Below are positions 62,206 through 64,000 of a stretch of DNA of 64,000 nt, piece after piece. A program made the position numbers and the translations under genes. Source of the DNA: Pseudomonas sp. Q11 (GTDB lineage: Bacteria > Pseudomonadota > Gammaproteobacteria > Pseudomonadales > Pseudomonadaceae); the NCBI RefSeq assembly GCF_024494355.1, contig NZ_JAKNQY010000023.1:38360-102359 (forward strand). Reading direction: 5' to 3'. Positions within the stretch are counted from its first letter, which is position 1. Each line of letters begins with the position of its first letter. The notes under the pieces were generated by a model, which saw nothing but the letters and a program-made list of their open reading frames with translations, ran no database searches and was not told where the DNA came from.

Positions 62206-62730
62206 GTGAACATTCGCTGTTTGACGGTCGCATTGCTGGCTATGAGCGGGCCGGCATTGGCGGCCGATGGACTCGCGCTACTGGCGGCCAATCCCTTGGG
62301 TTTCTGGCTGATTGCAGTGGGCGTGGCCTTGCTGATCGCCGAGGCCGCCTTGCCTAACTACGGAATCGCCGGGTTGGGCGGCATCATTCTGTGCGTCATA
62401 GGCGCGGTTATCCTGACCAACGCCGATGTACCGGTCCCCCTGATGATCGTCCTGGGCCTGATCAGCGGCTTTTTGCTGATCGTCCTGCTGATCCGCGCGT
62501 TGAAAACCCGACCGCGCAAACCCGTCAGCGGCGATGCCGCGCTGTTGGGCAGTGTCACGGCGGTGACAGCGTTAAAGACCGGCAATAATCATCATGGCTG
62601 GATCCAGCTGGAAGGCGAACGCTGGCAGGTAGCAAGCGCGACGCCGCTGCGGCCTGGCCAGGCCGTGCGGGTCATCGCACGCAAGGGTTTGCTGCTGGAA
62701 GTGGCCGCCGCTGATTCACAAGGAGCCTGA
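62206..62730 (+). CDS. NfeD-family membrane protein
   Basis: The 174-residue protein has an N-terminal signal or first helix (CLTVALLAMSGPALAA), two or three more membrane segments (FWLIAVGVALLIAEAALPNY; GLGGIILCVIGAVILTNADV; LMIVLGLISGFLLIVLLIRA), and a C-terminal OB-like domain (GWIQLEGERWQVASATPLRP; VRVIARKGLLLEV). This is the NfeD layout; these proteins act with SPFH proteins in membrane microdomains. The start is GTG at 62206 after GCGGAGG. The slipin gene starts 1 bp after its stop. Confidence 0.9.
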   Translation: MNIRCLTVALLAMSGPALAADGLALLAANPLGFWLIAVGVALLIAEAALPNYGIAGLGGIILCVIGAVILTNADVPVPLMIVLGLISGFLLIVLLIRALKTRPRKPVSGDAALLGSVTAVTALKTGNNHHGWIQLEGERWQVASATPLRPGQAVRVIARKGLLLEVAAADSQGA

Positions 62731-62731
62731 G

Positions 62732-63493
62732 ATGGGTATGCAAATCGGTTTTACGATGCTGTTGTTGCTGTTGATAGCACTGGCGGCTTCAACGTTCCGG
62801 ATCCTGCGCGAATACGAACGCGGGGTGGTTTTTCAGCTTGGCCGGTTCTGGCAGGTTAAAGGACCGGGGCTTATCCTGCTGATTCCCGTGGTGCAGCAGA
62901 TGATCCGCGTCGACTTGCGCACCATTGTCCTCGACGTACCGTCGCAGGACGTGATCACTCGCGACAACGTCTCGGTGAAGGTCAACGCGGTGCTGTACTT
63001 TCGCGTGCTCGATCCACAGAAGGCGATCATCCAGGTCGAAAACTTCCTCATGGCGACCAGCCAACTGGCCCAGACTACGTTGCGCGCCGTTCTCGGCAAA
63101 CATGACCTGGACCAATTGCTGGCCGAGCGCGAGCAATTGAACAGCGACATCCAGCAAGTGCTGGACGCCCAGACCGACGCCTGGGGTATCAAAGTGGCCA
63201 ACGTGGAAATCAAGCACGTGGACCTCAATGAATCGATGATCCGCGCCATCGCCCGGCAAGCCGAAGCCGAGCGGGAACGACGGGCCAAGGTGATCCACGC
63301 CGAAGGCGAGTTGCAAGCCTCGGAAAAACTCATGCAAGCCGCCGAAATGCTCGGTCGCCAACCTGGCGCCATGCAACTGCGCTACATGCAGACGCTAGGC
63401 TCCATTGCCGGCGACAAGACCTCCACCATCGTTTTTCCGCTGCCGATCGAGTTGCTCAAGGGGATGGCGGAGTTGTCGCCCAACAAGTCTTGA
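62732..63493 (+). CDS. Slipin/SPFH (band 7) membrane protein
   Basis: The 253-residue protein has an N-terminal membrane anchor (MLLLLLIALAASTFRILREY), a band 7 domain (ERGVVFQLGRFWQVKGPGLI; VPSQDVITRDNVSVKVNAVL; VANVEIKHVDLNESMIRAIA) and a helical end (RQAEAERERRAKVIHAEGEL) that drives oligomerisation. It matches bacterial slipins (stomatin-like). With NfeD it forms the conserved pair thought to organise membrane domains and quality control. The operon ends in a long inverted repeat at 63531-63612. Confidence 0.93.
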   Translation: MGMQIGFTMLLLLLIALAASTFRILREYERGVVFQLGRFWQVKGPGLILLIPVVQQMIRVDLRTIVLDVPSQDVITRDNVSVKVNAVLYFRVLDPQKAIIQVENFLMATSQLAQTTLRAVLGKHDLDQLLAEREQLNSDIQQVLDAQTDAWGIKVANVEIKHVDLNESMIRAIARQAEAERERRAKVIHAEGELQASEKLMQAAEMLGRQPGAMQLRYMQTLGSIAGDKTSTIVFPLPIELLKGMAELSPNKS

Positions 63494-63530
63494 TCCGTTG
63501 CGCAGGGCAAGGAATCCAGGCGAAAGATCA

Positions 63531-63612
63531 AAAGATCAAAAGATCGCAGCCTTCGGCAGCTCCTACAGAAGTGGGTGTAGGAGCTGCCGAAGGCTGCGAT
63601 CTTTTGATCTTT
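63531..63612 (+). repeat. Perfect 37-bp inverted repeat after the nfeD-slipin operon
   Basis: The arms (63531-63567, containing AAGATCGCAGCCTTCGGCAG; inverse 63576-63612) are fully complementary around an 8-nt loop. The right arm ends CTTTTGATCTTT, so the hairpin could end transcription. It belongs to the GTAGGAGCTG family. Short AAAGATC repeats lie just upstream. Confidence 0.88.
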
Positions 63613-63927
63613 TCCCCCGCCAAACCCTCGGACATTTCCTTCAATACGCAGCGTTGTTCATGAACTAGGCAGCGATTTCGAGCGCCGCTAACCTTAGCCC
63701 GTCATCGCAAAAAACGGTGACACGGACGTGCAAGTCCGATCTAGGAACGCATTCGTTATGGCTATTCGCCGAGCATTTTTCTATGCTCGCCGATTGTTAT
63801 GGCGGCTGCGCGTGGGAGACTTTCGGGTCTGCCGGGTTCCTGGACCGGTCTTGCACACCTACGTACAGCTGCCACCTTTTTCGAAGTGCAATCGAAGGGT
63901 GTCGGCTCCACCTCCAGGGAAATCATT
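63613..63927 (+). promoter_or_regulatory. Structured leader of the DUF6124 gene
   Basis: No gene is seen in these bases. A perfect hairpin CGAGCAT/ATGCTCG (63770-63776 with 63783-63789) is followed by a GC-rich stretch ending near CAGCTGCCACC and then the gene. From memory, very similar stretches precede DUF6124/DUF3077 genes at many loci in P. fluorescens-group genomes, which would suggest a conserved regulatory RNA or a mobile unit. Confidence 0.5.
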
Positions 63928-64000
63928 ATGTTCAAAGCAACACCGAATCCGCCGCAAAGCGGCCACAAATCCCGCGTCCAAGCGCAGGAAGAAAAAAAGC
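63928..64000 (+). CDS. DUF6124 family protein, N-terminal part
   Basis: Only the first 24 codons are visible before the window ends. The start MFKATPNPPQSGHKSR matches the conserved opening of DUF6124 proteins (MFKxTPNPP). CCAGGGAAATC precedes the ATG. These small proteins are multi-copy in Pseudomonas and of unknown function. Confidence 0.75.
   Translation, partial: MFKATPNPPQSGHKSRVQAQEEKK

Overview
The window reads as chromosomal DNA of a Pseudomonas of the P. fluorescens group. The basis is near-identity by eye to well-known Pseudomonas housekeeping proteins (PckA, Hsp33, RimK, OmpR/EnvZ, Tex, GshA, SerA, RpiA, IlvA, RppH, PtsP, Lgt, ThyA). Further support comes from gene orders typical of the genus (rpiA next to ilvA; rppH-ptsP; tauE-lgt-thyA) and from many short palindromic REP-type repeats between genes. 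No tRNA, rRNA, insertion sequence, prophage or CRISPR array is visible.

Region 1 (1-2.9 kb) is accessory. It holds the 3' end of a subtilisin-like protease, a tiny lipoprotein, a small DUF6124/DUF3077-like protein, and a bacteriocin-immunity pair. The toxin has a colicin E3-type rRNase domain, but its N-terminal targeting part is missing and its only plausible start is TTG. A DUF1493 gene follows. Region 2 (3-16.3 kb) is core: pckA, hslO, hslR, rimB-rimK (ribosomal protein S6 glutamylation), envZ-ompR, tex plus a thioesterase, gshA and an aldo/keto reductase. Region 3 (16.3-26.8 kb) holds a 162-bp palindromic element, an SDR, the choline transporter betT with a BetI-like operator, and a sulfur amino-acid block (D-cysteine desulfhydrase plus the cystine transporter tcyJLN). 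After these come a two-domain unknown protein, a methyltransferase, and a periplasmic binding protein that lacks its second lobe.

Region 4 (26.8-43 kb) is core metabolism and regulation. serA is divergent from a D-2-hydroxyglutarate dehydrogenase gene, which probably clears the 2-hydroxyglutarate made by SerA. It also holds an FAH-family hydrolase, two tandem SdiA-regulated-type membrane-anchored propellers, rpiA, ilvA, a HAD phosphatase, rppH-ptsP, an NRDE protein, a TauE/SafE exporter, lgt and thyA. Region 5 (43-53 kb) deals with export: cadR-cadA with a clear MerR-type operator, a TriABC-like RND pump with two adaptor lipoproteins, and a lone RecF/OLD-like ATPase. Region 6 (53-64 kb) holds metQ, a large RHS-repeat protein with a 222-residue variable tail and an upstream companion of unknown function, an atypical bacterial enhancer-binding protein, an RBBP9-type hydrolase, DUF2789, and nfeD-slipin. 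The window ends with the first codons of another DUF6124 protein behind a long structured leader.

The most interesting parts are the RHS/companion pair with no visible immunity gene, the decapitated E3-type bacteriocin, the enhancer-binding protein without a GAFTGA loop or HTH, the one-lobed binding protein whose stop codon comes from a repeat, and several unusual repeat arrangements. All product names rest on reading motifs and remembered family sequences; no database search was run.
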